NCBI RefSeq assembly: GCF_016864575.1
Contig: NZ_CP044125.1
Location: forward strand, 1,488,001 to 1,552,000
Length of the DNA: 64,000 nucleotides
Source of the DNA: Rhizobium sp. BG4
GTDB taxonomy: Bacteria; Pseudomonadota; Alphaproteobacteria; Rhizobiales; Rhizobiaceae
Direction: 5' to 3'
The notes under the pieces were generated by a model. That model saw only the letters and a program-made list of their open reading frames with translations. It did no database searches and was not told the origin of the DNA. Below are positions 55,158 to 64,000 of the stretch, one piece after another; position 1 is the first letter of the stretch; each line of letters begins with the position of its first letter. A program made the translations under genes and the position numbers.

Positions 55158-55778
55158 ATGGGAGCACAAAACCAGAGCGAATTCGCATTCGGGCCGCAGG
55201 CGGATGGAGTGCCGCCAAGCCGTGGCGGTGGACCGGCGCACAAGCCCTGCAATGTCTATTTCGCGCTGCGCCCAGACGAGCGCGCCGCCGAACAGGCAAG
55301 GCGGCTGGCAGGCGAGCTGCGGCGCCGCTTCGGTCTGCGCGAGAGAGCGCGGCCGAAGCGGCTTCTCCATGTCTCGCTCTGCCATCTCGGCGAATGGGAC
55401 GAGATTCCGCCGAGCATGCTTTTTGACGGGCTGGCGGCGGCAGCGGCCGTTCGGATGCGGCCTTTCAGGCTGACCTTTCGCCGTGCGGTCAGCTTCCGTC
55501 AGGGCAAACCGGCGCTCGTGCTGCGGGCCGACGAAGGACGGCAGGAGATCCTGGCACTTCATGCGCAGCTGGCGCTGGCGCTGATGAACCGCGGTGTCAG
55601 CGTTCGGGTTCAGCCGAAACTTGAGCCACATATGACGCTGCTCTACGACTATCGCAGCGTGCCGGAAACGATCCTGGCGGAGCCGATCGCCTGGATGGCA
55701 AAGTCCTTCGTGCTGATCAACAGCCTCACCGGCGAGGGCCGGCATGTGGACATCGAGGAATGGCCGCTGCTGGGCTAG
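55158..55778 (+). CDS. thpR: 2'-5' RNA ligase family protein (2H phosphoesterase)
   Basis: This 206-residue protein has the two H-x-[TS] motifs of the 2H superfamily: 'LLHVSLCHLG' and 'EPHMTLLYDY'. Archaeal and bacterial ThpR proteins cleave RNA 2',3'-cyclic phosphates or ligate tRNA halves. It is divergent from ogt and shares a LexA-box promoter region with it. The ATG at 55158 was chosen; a TTG at 55152 is an alternative. Confidence 0.85.
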   Translation: MGAQNQSEFAFGPQADGVPPSRGGGPAHKPCNVYFALRPDERAAEQARRLAGELRRRFGLRERARPKRLLHVSLCHLGEWDEIPPSMLFDGLAAAAAVRMRPFRLTFRRAVSFRQGKPALVLRADEGRQEILALHAQLALALMNRGVSVRVQPKLEPHMTLLYDYRSVPETILAEPIAWMAKSFVLINSLTGEGRHVDIEEWPLLG

Positions 55779-55852
55779 CCTCCATTGGCGCTTGCGCGGT
55801 GCCGGTGGAGTTGCTTAAAGCTCCTGCACAGAGAATTTGGGAGTGCTGAACA

Positions 55853-56914
55853 GTGGATATTCGCGAAATCATCATTCCCGGCGATACGCCGGGTATCGAG
55901 TGGCGCCTGCCGGTGCTGCATTTCAAGGGCAACGATCCGCAGGCACCGAAGATCTATCTGCAGGCAGCACTCCATTCCAACGAACTGCCAGGAACGGCCG
56001 TGCTGCACTTTCTCTGCGGCAAGCTGCGCAAGGCGGAGAGCGAGGGACGGATCGCAAGCGACATCACCGTCGTGCCGCAGGCCAATCCGATCGGCGCCGC
56101 GCAGTCACATTTCGGCGAGATGCAGGGCCGCTTCGACTTGGGCACGCGCACCAATTTCAATCGCGATTTCCCGCTGATTTCGCTGCGCGACCGCGCCGGC
56201 CTGATCGAAAGCCTTGACCGCTACCGCGCCGCAGACCGCCTGAAGCGCGAGCTGATCCATATGGCACTCGGCGCCGATCTGGTGCTTGACCTGCATTGCG
56301 ATGACGAGTCGCTGCAATATGCCTATATCGACGAGGCCTTCTGGCCGGAGGCGAGCGATCTGGCGAGCGCGCTGTCGATGGATGCCGTGCTGCTGTCGGA
56401 TGGCGAAAGCTCGGCCTTCGAGGAGGCTGTCGGCTTTGCCTGGAAATACGAAGTTCCCGGTGAGAAGCGCAGCCGTCTGCCGGGCAAGCTTTCGACCACG
56501 CTCGAGCTGCGCGGCCGCCGCGACGTCTATCCCGGCATGGCAAGCGCCGATGCGGATGGGCTCTATGCCTTCCTCGCCGCGCGTGGCGCGGTGACGGGCG
56601 AAACTGAGCCGCTCGCCGCCTTTGCCGGTCCAGCTGCACCGCTCGATAATATCGAGATGATCCGCACGCCGGTGGCCGGCACCGTGCTCTTCCACCGCAA
56701 TATCGGCGAGACGGTTGCGACCGGCGACCTGCTGGCGACCATCGTGACGAAGCCCGGCATGGCGGATGGCGAAGTCGAAATCCGTGCGCCGCAAGCTGGC
56801 CTGATCGTCACACGCATCTCCGACCGCCTGGTGCGCCGCCGCGGCGACCTGATGAAGATTGCCTGCGACGCCCCGAGCACGGCGCTGCGCAAGGCCGGAA
56901 CGCTGGAAGACTGA
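55853..56914 (+). CDS. Succinylglutamate desuccinylase/aspartoacylase family zinc carboxypeptidase
   Basis: The 353-residue protein starts with GTG at 55853. The AstE/AspA family is related to M14 carboxypeptidases; zinc ligands are in 'ALHSNELPGTAVLHF' (H and E) and 'LVLDLHCDDESLQYA' (H). A C-terminal biotinyl-lipoyl-like segment 'NIGETVATGDLLATIV' is typical of this subgroup. It is followed 2 bp later by an ArsC-like gene and then ybaK, all in the same direction. Confidence 0.86.
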   Translation: MDIREIIIPGDTPGIEWRLPVLHFKGNDPQAPKIYLQAALHSNELPGTAVLHFLCGKLRKAESEGRIASDITVVPQANPIGAAQSHFGEMQGRFDLGTRTNFNRDFPLISLRDRAGLIESLDRYRAADRLKRELIHMALGADLVLDLHCDDESLQYAYIDEAFWPEASDLASALSMDAVLLSDGESSAFEEAVGFAWKYEVPGEKRSRLPGKLSTTLELRGRRDVYPGMASADADGLYAFLAARGAVTGETEPLAAFAGPAAPLDNIEMIRTPVAGTVLFHRNIGETVATGDLLATIVTKPGMADGEVEIRAPQAGLIVTRISDRLVRRRGDLMKIACDAPSTALRKAGTLED

Positions 56915-56916
56915 TC

Positions 56917-57267
56917 ATGGCAACAACGATTTACGGCATCAAGAACTGCGACACGATGAAGAAGGCCCGCACCTGGCTCGACGAGCATGATGCAGCCTAC
57001 GACTTCCACGACTACAAGGCCTCCGGCATCGACCGGGCGCATCTGGAAGCCTGGATCGACAAGGCCGGTTGGGAAACGGTGCTCAATCGCGCCGGAACGA
57101 CCTTCCGCAAACTGCCGGATGCCGAGCGCGAAAACCTGACGCGCGAGAAGGCGATTGCCCTGATGCTGGCGCAGCCGTCGATGATCAAGCGCCCGGTGCT
57201 GGAGCATGGCGGCAAGCTGCTGATCGGCTTCAAGCCTGAGGCCTATGCCGCGGAATTCGGACAGTAG
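56917..57267 (+). CDS. ArsC/Spx family reductase-like protein
   Basis: This 116-residue protein opens MATTIYGIKNCDTMKKARTW. The single N-terminal Cys in 'NCDTMKKA' and 'YDFHDYKASGIDR' match the YffB/ArsC-like thioredoxin-fold group, which bind glutathione and may act as reductases. An arsenate role is not supported by neighbours. It lies 2 bp after the AstE-like gene and 2 bp before ybaK. Confidence 0.87.
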   Translation: MATTIYGIKNCDTMKKARTWLDEHDAAYDFHDYKASGIDRAHLEAWIDKAGWETVLNRAGTTFRKLPDAERENLTREKAIALMLAQPSMIKRPVLEHGGKLLIGFKPEAYAAEFGQ

Positions 57268-57269
57268 TC

Positions 57270-57743
57270 ATGTCTAAGACGACGCGCGCCACGCAGGTTC
57301 TAGCAAAGTCCGGCGTGCAATTCACCGTGCATACCTATGACTACGATCCGAATGCCGAGCGCGTCGGCCTGCAGGCGGCAGAGGCGCTCGGCGAAGAGCC
57401 GCACCGCGTGTTGAAAACGCTGATGGCCGAAGTCGACGGCAAGCCGGTCTGCGTCGTCGTGCCGTCGGACCGCGAAGTCAGCATGAAGAAGCTTGCTGCC
57501 GCATTTGGCGGCAAGGCTGCAAACATGATGAAGCCCGCCGATGCCGAGCGCCTGACCGGCTATCACGTCGGCGGCATCAGCCCTTTCGGCCAGAAGAAGC
57601 TTGTTCCCACCGCCTTCGAGGAAGCGGCGCTTGCCGAGCCGCTGGTTTACATGAATGGCGGACAGCGCGGGCTGCAGGTGAGGCTTGCGCCGGCGGATGC
57701 AGTGAAGGCACTGAGCGCCAAAGCAGCTTCGCTGATCGCTTAG
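57270..57743 (+). CDS. ybaK: Cys-tRNA(Pro)/Cys-tRNA(Cys) deacylase
   Basis: This 157-residue protein edits Cys mischarged on tRNA-Pro. The YbaK fold is seen in 'HTYDYDPNAERVGLQAAEAL', 'RVLKTLMAEVDGKPVCVVVP' and 'TGYHVGGISPFGQKK', with the conserved Lys and the GxSPFG motif. It is the last gene of a three-gene run and overlaps the convergent MarR gene by 4 bp. Confidence 0.92.
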   Translation: MSKTTRATQVLAKSGVQFTVHTYDYDPNAERVGLQAAEALGEEPHRVLKTLMAEVDGKPVCVVVPSDREVSMKKLAAAFGGKAANMMKPADAERLTGYHVGGISPFGQKKLVPTAFEEAALAEPLVYMNGGQRGLQVRLAPADAVKALSAKAASLIA

Positions 57744-58180
57744 GCAAACCTCTTCAGAAGCCTCGAGATCGCGCCCGCAGAGGCATCGTCGAGCTTCGAG
57801 CCGACATGCCTGTCGATCGCCTTCCCATAGATGGTCCACATCCGCTCCCGAAGGGCGCGACCGCTGTCCGTCACGGCAACCCATCGGCCGCGGCCATCGT
57901 CCGCAAATGTCTCGCGGATCACCAAGCCCTCGCGCTCGAGACGATCGATCAGACGGGAGAGATTATATTGCGCCAGCAGCGTCCGCTCTTCGATTTCGAA
58001 GGGGCGCAAGCGGCCATCCTGCGCGCGATCAAGCTCCCACAGAACATCGTACCACCCGAGCGGCGGCATCCCCGCCTTCTTCAGGTCGGTCTCGATGGCC
58101 TGCAGCAGTTTCTGCTGGGCGCGCATGATGCCGATCCAGGCTTGGGTGACGGCATCTGAGGGAATGGTTTCTTCGGACAT
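57740..58180 (-). CDS. MarR family transcriptional regulator
   Basis: This 146-residue protein from the ATG at 58180 has the winged-HTH of MarR proteins, with recognition segment 'LAQYNLSRLIDRLEREGLV' and the wing 'DDGRGRWVAVTDSGRAL'. It is divergent from the GST gene, with 74 bp between starts. The intergenic region holds two copies of a 15-bp sequence, probably its operators, suggesting it represses itself and the GST gene. Confidence 0.9.
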   Translation of the reverse strand: MSEETIPSDAVTQAWIGIMRAQQKLLQAIETDLKKAGMPPLGWYDVLWELDRAQDGRLRPFEIEERTLLAQYNLSRLIDRLEREGLVIRETFADDGRGRWVAVTDSGRALRERMWTIYGKAIDRHVGSKLDDASAGAISRLLKRFA

Positions 58181-58183
58181 GAA

Positions 58184-58241
58184 TGCAATTACATCTATCT
58201 TGACAGAAGCTGCAATCCTATTTATATGCACTTACATCTAT
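58184..58241. promoter_or_regulatory. Duplicated probable MarR operator
   Basis: TGCAATTACATCTAT at 58184-58198 and TGCACTTACATCTAT at 58227-58241 are 14/15 identical and spaced 43 bp apart, flanking the divergent promoters of the MarR and GST genes. Confidence 0.55.
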
Positions 58242-58254
58242 TGTGGAGAACCCA

Positions 58255-58932
58255 ATGCAAAAGCTTACTCTGATCTCCCATCATCTCTGCCCCTATGTGC
58301 AACGCGCGGCGATCGCGCTCGGCGAGAAAGGCGCGCCCTTCGAGCGGATACTGATCGACCTCGCCAACAAGCCGGACTGGTTCCTGAAGATCTCGCCGCT
58401 CGGCAAGGTTCCGCTGCTGGTCATAGAAGAGGACGGCGAAAAAGCCGTGCTCTTCGAGAGTGCGGCGATCTGCGAATATCTGGACGAGGCGCAACCGGGT
58501 CCAAAGCTGCATCCCGCAGATGCGCTGTCGCGCGCCCGGCATCGTGGCTGGATGGAGTTCGGCTCCTCCATACTCGCCGATCTCTGGACCTATGAGACCA
58601 CAAGCGATGCGGCGCAGCTTGAGGACAAGCGCAAGATCATTGCCGGAAAGTTCCGGACGTTCGAGGCAGAGCTTTCGGCGGGGCCATTCTTCGCGGGAGA
58701 AGACTTCAGCCTCGTCGACGCCGTCTTTGCACCGATCTTCCGCTATTTCGACGTCTTCGACATGCTGGCCGAAAGCCATATCTTCGACGGGTTACCGAAG
58801 GTTCAGGCGTGGCGGCGCGAACTTGCGCAGCGACCGAGCGTGCGTGCGGCCGCCTCCCCGGATTATCCGGAACGGCTGATGACCTTTCTCGAAAAGCACC
58901 AATCCGTTCTGCTCCGGCGGAATGCGGCCTGA
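58255..58932 (+). CDS. Glutathione S-transferase family protein
   Basis: The protein is 225 residues from the ATG at 58255 (ribosome site GGAG). The N-terminal thioredoxin domain starts 'LTLISHHLCPYVQRAAIALGEKG' in sense, with CPYVQR as the glutathione-binding site of omega/beta-like GSTs. The C-terminal helical domain contains 'GEDFSLVDAVFAPIFRYFDV'. It is paired with the divergent MarR regulator, which suggests induction by a xenobiotic or oxidant. Confidence 0.89.
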   Translation: MQKLTLISHHLCPYVQRAAIALGEKGAPFERILIDLANKPDWFLKISPLGKVPLLVIEEDGEKAVLFESAAICEYLDEAQPGPKLHPADALSRARHRGWMEFGSSILADLWTYETTSDAAQLEDKRKIIAGKFRTFEAELSAGPFFAGEDFSLVDAVFAPIFRYFDVFDMLAESHIFDGLPKVQAWRRELAQRPSVRAAASPDYPERLMTFLEKHQSVLLRRNAA

Positions 58933-59031
58933 GCATTTGTTCCGGCGCGGCGAATCCGAAGCGTCGAGCTTCAATTTCGCCGCAAACGGGTCTAAGTCTG
59001 CTGCCTGCAATTCTATCAGGAGGTAGCGACC

Positions 59032-60282
59032 ATGAACTTCATGCCACAGGGCCATTCCGTCGATCCGGTGAAGCTGGACAAGCTTGCGGAGGTGGCGGTG
59101 AAGGTGGGTCTGCAGCTGCAGAAGGGCCAGGACCTGGTGATCACCGCGCCGGTGGTTGCCATACCGCTCGTCCGTTTGATCACCAAGCACGCCTATCAGG
59201 CGGGTGCGGGCCTGGTGAACTCCTTCTATTCCGACGAGGAATCGACGCTGGCGCGCTATCAATATGGCAGCGACGAGAGCTTCGATCGGGCATCCGGCTG
59301 GCTCTACGACGGCATGGCGAAAGCCTATGCCAACAATGCCGCGCGCCTGGCGATCGCCGGCGACAATCCCATGCTGCTGTCGGAGCAGGATCCAGGCAAG
59401 GTGAGCCGCGCCAACCGCGCCAATTCGACCGCCTACAAGCCGGCGCTCGAGAAGATCTCGAATTTCGACATCAACTGGAACATCGTTTCCTACCCGAATC
59501 CTTCCTGGGCCAAGCTGGTCTTCCCGAACGATCCGGAAGCGATCGCCGTTGCGAAACTCGCCAAGGCAATCTTTGCCGCATCGCGTGTCGATCTGGACGA
59601 TCCGATCGCCGCCTGGGCCGAGCATAATGCCAATCTGCGCAAGCGTTCGGCCTGGCTGAACGGCCAGCGCTTCTCGGCGCTGCATTTCCAGGGACCGGGC
59701 ACCGACCTGACCGTCGGCCTCGCTGACGGCCACGAGTGGCATGGCGGCGCTTCGATGGCAAAGAACGGCATTACCTGCAACCCGAATATCCCGACCGAGG
59801 AAGTGTTCACCACGCCGCATGCGCTGCGCGTCGAGGGCCATGTGTCGAGCACCAAGCCGCTGTCGCACCAGGGCACGCTGATCGACAACATCCAGGTGCA
59901 TTTCGAGGGCGGCCGCATCGTCGAGGCGAAGGCAACGCGCGGCGCAGAAGTGCTGAACAAGGTGCTCGATACCGACGAAGGCGCACGCCGCCTCGGCGAA
60001 GTGGCACTGGTGCCGCATTCATCGCCGATTTCGGCGAGCGGCATCCTGTTCTACAACACGCTGTTCGACGAAAATGCCTCGTGCCACATCGCGCTCGGCC
60101 AGTGCTATTCGAAATGCTTCCTTGATGGCGCCAACCTGACCCAGGATCAGCTCAAGGCGCAGGGTGGCAATTCCAGCCTGATCCATATCGACTGGATGAT
60201 CGGCTCCGACAAGGTCGATATCGACGGCATCAACCCGGATGGATCGCGCGTGCCTGTCATGCGCAAGGGCGAGTGGGCCTGA
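59032..60282 (+). CDS. M29 family aminopeptidase
   Basis: This 416-residue metallo-aminopeptidase belongs to the thermophilic aminopeptidase (AmpS/AmpT) family. Characteristic segments are 'GLQLQKGQDLVITAPVVA' near the N-terminus, 'GTDLTVGLADGHEWHGG' and 'NIPTEEVFTTPHALRVEG' in the centre (metal-binding E, E, H), and 'DGANLTQDQLKAQGGNSSLIH' region near the end. It is a lone cytoplasmic gene; the convergent flavoprotein gene is 11 bp downstream. Confidence 0.92.
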   Translation: MNFMPQGHSVDPVKLDKLAEVAVKVGLQLQKGQDLVITAPVVAIPLVRLITKHAYQAGAGLVNSFYSDEESTLARYQYGSDESFDRASGWLYDGMAKAYANNAARLAIAGDNPMLLSEQDPGKVSRANRANSTAYKPALEKISNFDINWNIVSYPNPSWAKLVFPNDPEAIAVAKLAKAIFAASRVDLDDPIAAWAEHNANLRKRSAWLNGQRFSALHFQGPGTDLTVGLADGHEWHGGASMAKNGITCNPNIPTEEVFTTPHALRVEGHVSSTKPLSHQGTLIDNIQVHFEGGRIVEAKATRGAEVLNKVLDTDEGARRLGEVALVPHSSPISASGILFYNTLFDENASCHIALGQCYSKCFLDGANLTQDQLKAQGGNSSLIHIDWMIGSDKVDIDGINPDGSRVPVMRKGEWA

Positions 60283-60293
60283 GCGGCCCGGCG

Positions 60294-60884
60294 TCATACC
60301 TCCGATAATGCCTTGCGGACGCGCTCCAGGTGGGCGCGCCGCTTCTCTGCTGTTGCACGGTCCATATCGTGCAGGCTGAGCATCCGGAAATCGAGCCGTT
60401 TCGAGCAGAAATTGGCGATGCCGCGCTTCAGCAGCCGGCGCACCGGATTGCCCATATAGAAATGCACCAGCCACCAAGGCGACCCTGTCGTCGTCAGCGC
60501 CCAGAGCAGCTTGATATTGGTCAGTTGCGGAACGATCCGCCCGCCGGCAGGATCATGCGTGAACGCGACGCCGGGCACGAAGACGCGATCGAAGAAGCCC
60601 TTGAGGACCGCCGGAAAATTGAACCACCATTGCGGAAAGACGAGGATCAGGCCATCGGCCGCTTTCAGCCTTTCGACCAGGCCCGCGACGGCTGATGTAT
60701 CATAGGGATCGTCGAAATATCCGCCGCGCTCACTACGGCTGAGCCGCGGATCGAAATCCTCCTCATAGAGATCGAGAAGATCGACCGTATGTCCGCCACT
60801 GGCGAGCGTCGCCTGCGCTTCCGCTGCGACCGATGCGGCGAAGCTGTCTCTGAGCGGATGGGCAAGAACGAGCAGGATGCGCAT
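60294..60884 (-). CDS. KefF-like NAD(P)H-dependent flavoprotein oxidoreductase
   Basis: This 196-residue flavodoxin-like protein opens 'RILLVLAHPLRDSFAASVAAEA' and contains 'DGLILVFPQWWFNFPAVLKGFFDRVF', the FMN-binding and quinone-site signature of the NQO1/KefF/MdaB family. It probably reduces quinones. It lies 9 bp after the xseA stop and is probably co-transcribed with xseA. Confidence 0.9.
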   Translation of the reverse strand: MRILLVLAHPLRDSFAASVAAEAQATLASGGHTVDLLDLYEEDFDPRLSRSERGGYFDDPYDTSAVAGLVERLKAADGLILVFPQWWFNFPAVLKGFFDRVFVPGVAFTHDPAGGRIVPQLTNIKLLWALTTTGSPWWLVHFYMGNPVRRLLKRGIANFCSKRLDFRMLSLHDMDRATAEKRRAHLERVRKALSEV

Positions 60885-60893
60885 CGAGGCTCC

Positions 60894-62480
60894 CTAGAAC
60901 AGGCTGCCCTGTTTCGGCGGCGTTGCCGGCTCGTCCGGCTTAGCCGAGCGTTTCTTCGCAGGCTGTGGCGGGCCTCCGTCGGTGGTGACGGCGCCGATAC
61001 GGCCATCCGAGAACTCGATCGAAATCCCGGCACCGGCCGACAGCATCGCGGCCTGCGAGACCGGCCGGTTCTCATCGTCCCGGATCACGGCATAGCCGCG
61101 CTTCAGGACGTTCTTGTAGGACAGCGACTGCAGCACGCGGTCCTGAGCTGCTAGTTCTCCCCTCGCCCGCGTCAGCTGGTGGCGTACGGCGGTATCGCCG
61201 TGACGGGAGAGATTTGCCAGGTGGTCGCGCATGCGGGCGGTCTGGGTGATCAGGCGCGCGGGGACCGAAGAGAGCGTGACGCCGAAGCGCTCGACGCGGC
61301 CCTTCAGGGCATCGAAACGGCGCTCGACGATCCGTTCGGCACGGGTCATCCGCTCGGCGAGCATCTGCCGCCGCTCGGTAATGCGATTGGAGAGCACATC
61401 CGGACGCAGATGCGATGCCGCCCGCTCGAAGCTGCGGCGCTTGTTTATGGTGTTAAGTTCCAGACCACGGCCGAGACCCGATGCCGCTTCATCGAACCGG
61501 CGGCGCGGCAGGGCGAGCAGCTGATCGAGCGACGGCAGCGCACGCATGAGCGCACGCACCGACTGGCGGCGATGATCCATCTGGCGGCTGACGCAGCCCT
61601 GAAGACGGGCCGAGAGACCGGCAAGCTGCGCCTCAAGCTCGGCGCGAACAGGCACGGCCATTTCGGCGGCACCCGTCGGCGTCGGCGCGCGCACGTCGGC
61701 GGCGTAGTCGATCAGCGTCCAGTCGGTTTCGTGGCCGACGGCCGATATCAGCGGGATGGTGCTTTCAGCGGCGGCGCGCACGACGATTTCGTCGTTGAAG
61801 CTCCAGAGATCCTCAAGGCTGCCGCCACCGCGCGCAACGATCAGCACATCCGGCCGTGGGATTTCGCCGCCGGGTCCGAAGGCATTGAAACCGCGGATGG
61901 CATTTGCCACCTCCTCGCCCGAACCATCGCCCTGCACCTTCACCGGCCAGACGAGAACGTGGACGGGGAAGCGATCGGAAATGCGGTGCAGGATATCGCG
62001 GATGACGGCGCCGGTCGGCGAGGTCACGACGCCGATCACCTTCGGCATATAGGGCAGACGCCGCTTGCGGGCCTGATCGAACAGGCCTTCGGCGCCGAGC
62101 TTGCGCTTGCGCTCCTCGATCAGCGCCATCAGCGCGCCGGCACCGGCAGGCTCCAGCGTTTCGATGACGATCTGATATTTCGATGAGCCCGGGAAGGTGG
62201 TGACCTTGCCGGTGGCGATGACTTCCATGCCCTCTTCCGGGCGGAAGCGCAGACGCGAGAACACGCCCTTCCAGATGACGGCATCTATACGCGCCCGGTC
62301 ATCCTTCAGCGAGAAATAAGCATGCCCCGAGGAATGTGGCCCGCGATAACCGGAAATCTCGCCACGCACCCGCACCTGATCGAAGGCGGTCTCGACCGTA
62401 CGCTTGATCGAGCCGGAAAGCTCCGAGACCGAATATTCGGCGAGATTGGTTGGCGAATCGCTGTCGAAGACATTGCTCAT
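60894..62480 (-). CDS. xseA: Exodeoxyribonuclease VII large subunit
   Basis: XseA is the catalytic subunit of ExoVII, which degrades single-stranded DNA. The 528-residue protein has an N-terminal OB-fold ('[21 protein letters not shown]' region), the catalytic domain with '[18 protein letters not shown]' and '[18 protein letters not shown]' and a long coiled-coil tail (about 270-440). The C-terminal 90 residues are low complexity. xseB is not adjacent here. Confidence 0.95.
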   Translation of the reverse strand: MSNVFDSDSPTNLAEYSVSELSGSIKRTVETAFDQVRVRGEISGYRGPHSSGHAYFSLKDDRARIDAVIWKGVFSRLRFRPEEGMEVIATGKVTTFPGSSKYQIVIETLEPAGAGALMALIEERKRKLGAEGLFDQARKRRLPYMPKVIGVVTSPTGAVIRDILHRISDRFPVHVLVWPVKVQGDGSGEEVANAIRGFNAFGPGGEIPRPDVLIVARGGGSLEDLWSFNDEIVVRAAAESTIPLISAVGHETDWTLIDYAADVRAPTPTGAAEMAVPVRAELEAQLAGLSARLQGCVSRQMDHRRQSVRALMRALPSLDQLLALPRRRFDEAASGLGRGLELNTINKRRSFERAASHLRPDVLSNRITERRQMLAERMTRAERIVERRFDALKGRVERFGVTLSSVPARLITQTARMRDHLANLSRHGDTAVRHQLTRARGELAAQDRVLQSLSYKNVLKRGYAVIRDDENRPVSQAAMLSAGAGISIEFSDGRIGAVTTDGGPPQPAKKRSAKPDEPATPPKQGSLF

Positions 62481-62548
62481 GCCTTCGTTCTATCCGAAGT
62501 ACCGAAAAAGATCAGCCCGAAGATCGCGCCTCGACGCGCTGCTTGGCT

Positions 62549-64000
62549 TCAATCCACCGGCTTGAAGAGGAAATACTCGACCCCACTCGCCGTCGCATAA
62601 GGCTGCAGGTAATTTGGGATGTTGCCCTTGGCGAGCTGGGCGTAGAGGCCGTCTGGTTTCAGGCGCTGGAGCTGTTGCGACGAGATATCATCCTTGCAGA
62701 AAGCCAGGGTCGCAACGCCAGCGCCTCGCATGAAAGCTTCGGCTTCCTTCGGTTTGGCTAGCCCAATATGCAGTTCTGTCAGCATTCCGCGTGGATTGCG
62801 ATGGTACGGCGCCGTGAGCACATGCTGGGCGCTGAAGCGCAGGATGGGCACGCCCATTTCATACGAGGCAACAACCATGCCCGGCGGTAAATTGGTCAAT
62901 GGGGCGATAGCCTCACGCGACTTGCAGGCGGCCTCCGGATCGCTGTCATCGACGACCAGACCTTTTGCTCTGTTCGCCTGCATGGCGATGAGATCGCCGC
63001 CCACGGCCCAGGCTGCCGGAACGCTCGCGATGACCACGAGTATGTAGCAGAGCGCAGCGGCAATATTCTCGCTATCGGCGTTGGAGACCTTCCTCACGTC
63101 GACGATAAGCAGTGCCAGTGGCAGGATCGAGAGCATGTTGGAATAGGCCGCGCCCCGTACCTGGACCAGAGCGATCGCCAAATTCACGCCAAGCATGAAA
63201 AACAAGATCAGATGAATTTCGACCCGGTCGCGCTGAATGATGCGGAAAATGCATGCTGCGAGGCCGAGGAAGCCAGTCGCGTAGAATGCGCCCAGGATAT
63301 ATGCCTCCGATCGCGACATCTCGACGAAGGAGCGCGCCTCGGAAATCGTGTTCAGCCACAATTCGACAAGCATCGGATCAAGCGTGCTCAGTGGGCTGCG
63401 CAAGCATTGCGGCGCGATGAGGAGAGCGGAGACGCCAATGCAGGCACCGACGGCGGCAAGCACAACGAAGCGTGTGCGGCGAGAGGCCTTGCTAAAAAAT
63501 GCGGCTGAAACGAACAGAAGCCCGCCGCCGATCGCCGAAAGGCTGTAAAAGCCGAGCGAGAGGTTGTCGCATGTTACCGCTGAATATTGGCTTGGCGGCA
63601 CGGTGCCGAAGAAGAAGATGCTGACAAAGACCGCAATTGATAACCCGAAGGCCTTCGCCGCCCCGGCATAGATTTCGCCGTGCCAAGCCCAAGCGGTGGC
63701 CACGATGATGCAGACTGACGCGACCGCCGGCGTGGTTTCGGCGCCGACGGCGATAGCCACAGCAGCACAGAAGCCGGCGACAGCCAGGCTTGAGGCTCGA
63801 TACTTGTCATCAAGGAGCATGGCCAGCATCATCGCAACCAAGCCCATCTGGGCATTGTGATGATCGATGGCGCCCGGAAGAAACCGGCCGCTCGTCATGA
63901 TCATGAGAAAGCTGAGGGCGAGCGATATATGCATCGCTAGCGCACCACCAATCCGGCGCCCGGCGATTGCCATCGCAAGCATCAGCGGAAGCACGAGCGA
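62549..64000 (-). CDS. Polytopic GT-C-like membrane protein, 5' end outside the window
   Basis: The reading frame is open to the right window edge, so the N-terminus is missing. At least 481 residues are present with about ten hydrophobic helices. The segment 'GRFLPGAIDHHNAQMG' resembles the Asp-His-His (DHH) loop of GT-C glycosyltransferases and oligosaccharyltransferases. The C-terminal 130 residues form a soluble domain ('GMVVASYEMGVPILRFSAQH'). Probably a lipid-linked sugar transferase of unknown specificity. Confidence 0.7.
   Translation of the reverse strand, partial: SLVLPLMLAMAIAGRRIGGALAMHISLALSFLMIMTSGRFLPGAIDHHNAQMGLVAMMLAMLLDDKYRASSLAVAGFCAAVAIAVGAETTPAVASVCIIVATAWAWHGEIYAGAAKAFGLSIAVFVSIFFFGTVPPSQYSAVTCDNLSLGFYSLSAIGGGLLFVSAAFFSKASRRTRFVVLAAVGACIGVSALLIAPQCLRSPLSTLDPMLVELWLNTISEARSFVEMSRSEAYILGAFYATGFLGLAACIFRIIQRDRVEIHLILFFMLGVNLAIALVQVRGAAYSNMLSILPLALLIVDVRKVSNADSENIAAALCYILVVIASVPAAWAVGGDLIAMQANRAKGLVVDDSDPEAACKSREAIAPLTNLPPGMVVASYEMGVPILRFSAQHVLTAPYHRNPRGMLTELHIGLAKPKEAEAFMRGAGVATLAFCKDDISSQQLQRLKPDGLYAQLAKGNIPNYLQPYATASGVEYFLFKPVD

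Overview
The window reads as a piece of a rhizobial chromosome (Alphaproteobacteria, Rhizobium or a close relative). Supporting signs are high GC with dense short-spaced genes, a PmtA phospholipid N-methyltransferase very like those of rhizobia, dnaN unlinked to dnaA, a complex I NDUFA9-type protein, an alphaproteobacterial LexA box (GTTC-N7-GTTC), and a Pho-box-preceded ugpBAEC operon. No rRNA, tRNA, CRISPR array or phage gene was seen. Almost everything is housekeeping or ordinary metabolic content; one segment (about 21.69-25.34 kb) is clearly foreign.

Layout. 0-5 kb: NmrA-like oxidoreductase (partial) divergent from a LysR regulator, DMT exporter, coaBC, class II glutamine amidotransferase. 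5-9 kb: a short structured transcript with a 23-codon ORF, a FadR-type regulator whose start lies in a 47-bp palindrome, an MFS transporter that may carry an N-terminal frameshift, and a secreted S10 peptidase. 9-15.5 kb: otsB-otsA (trehalose), LysR regulator divergent from choline-sulfatase betC, prfC. 15.5-20.7 kb: dut, GNAT, Lrp/AsnC divergent from a DMT exporter, isochorismatase-like hydrolase, LysE exporter, cysK, then a heptanucleotide tandem array fused to a terminator.

20.8-26 kb: comM (Mg-chelatase-like ATPase) is split inside its Walker A region by about 3.65 kb of AT-richer DNA. The insert carries no recognisable recombinase. It encodes one 1040-residue protein (XRE-type HTH, P-loop NTPase, then eight alpha-helical repeats of exactly 34 residues marked by a Trp) and, divergently, a 45-residue hydrophobic peptide with its own ribosome site and terminator. 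The two share a promoter region holding helically phased direct repeats. This HTH-STAND-like sensor plus small membrane peptide is the best candidate for an undescribed system, plausibly defence or toxin-like, but its function is not shown by sequence alone.

26-45 kb: gshB, a cupin protein, ugpBAEC (glycerol-3-phosphate uptake), yraN, rsmI, dnaN, the overlapping set pmtA / histidine phosphatase / pyrF, a secreted beta-helix protein, DUF1330, NDUFA9-like epimerase, a 50-residue secreted peptide, uppP, GST-queG-SDR, an RlpA-like protein behind a 376-bp AT-rich leader, and an RsmB/NOP methyltransferase whose start codon sits in a possible two-state hairpin.

46-64 kb: a four-gene imelysin / di-heme oxidoreductase / imelysin / DUF1513 iron-handling operon, TspO, thioesterase, MTA/SAH nucleosidase, guaA, an O6-alkylguanine methyltransferase with a LexA box inside its consensus promoter, 2'-5' RNA ligase, AstE/AspA-like protein, ArsC-like reductase, YbaK, MarR divergent from GST, M29 aminopeptidase, a KefF-like flavoprotein, xseA, and a polytopic GT-C-like membrane protein that runs off the right edge.
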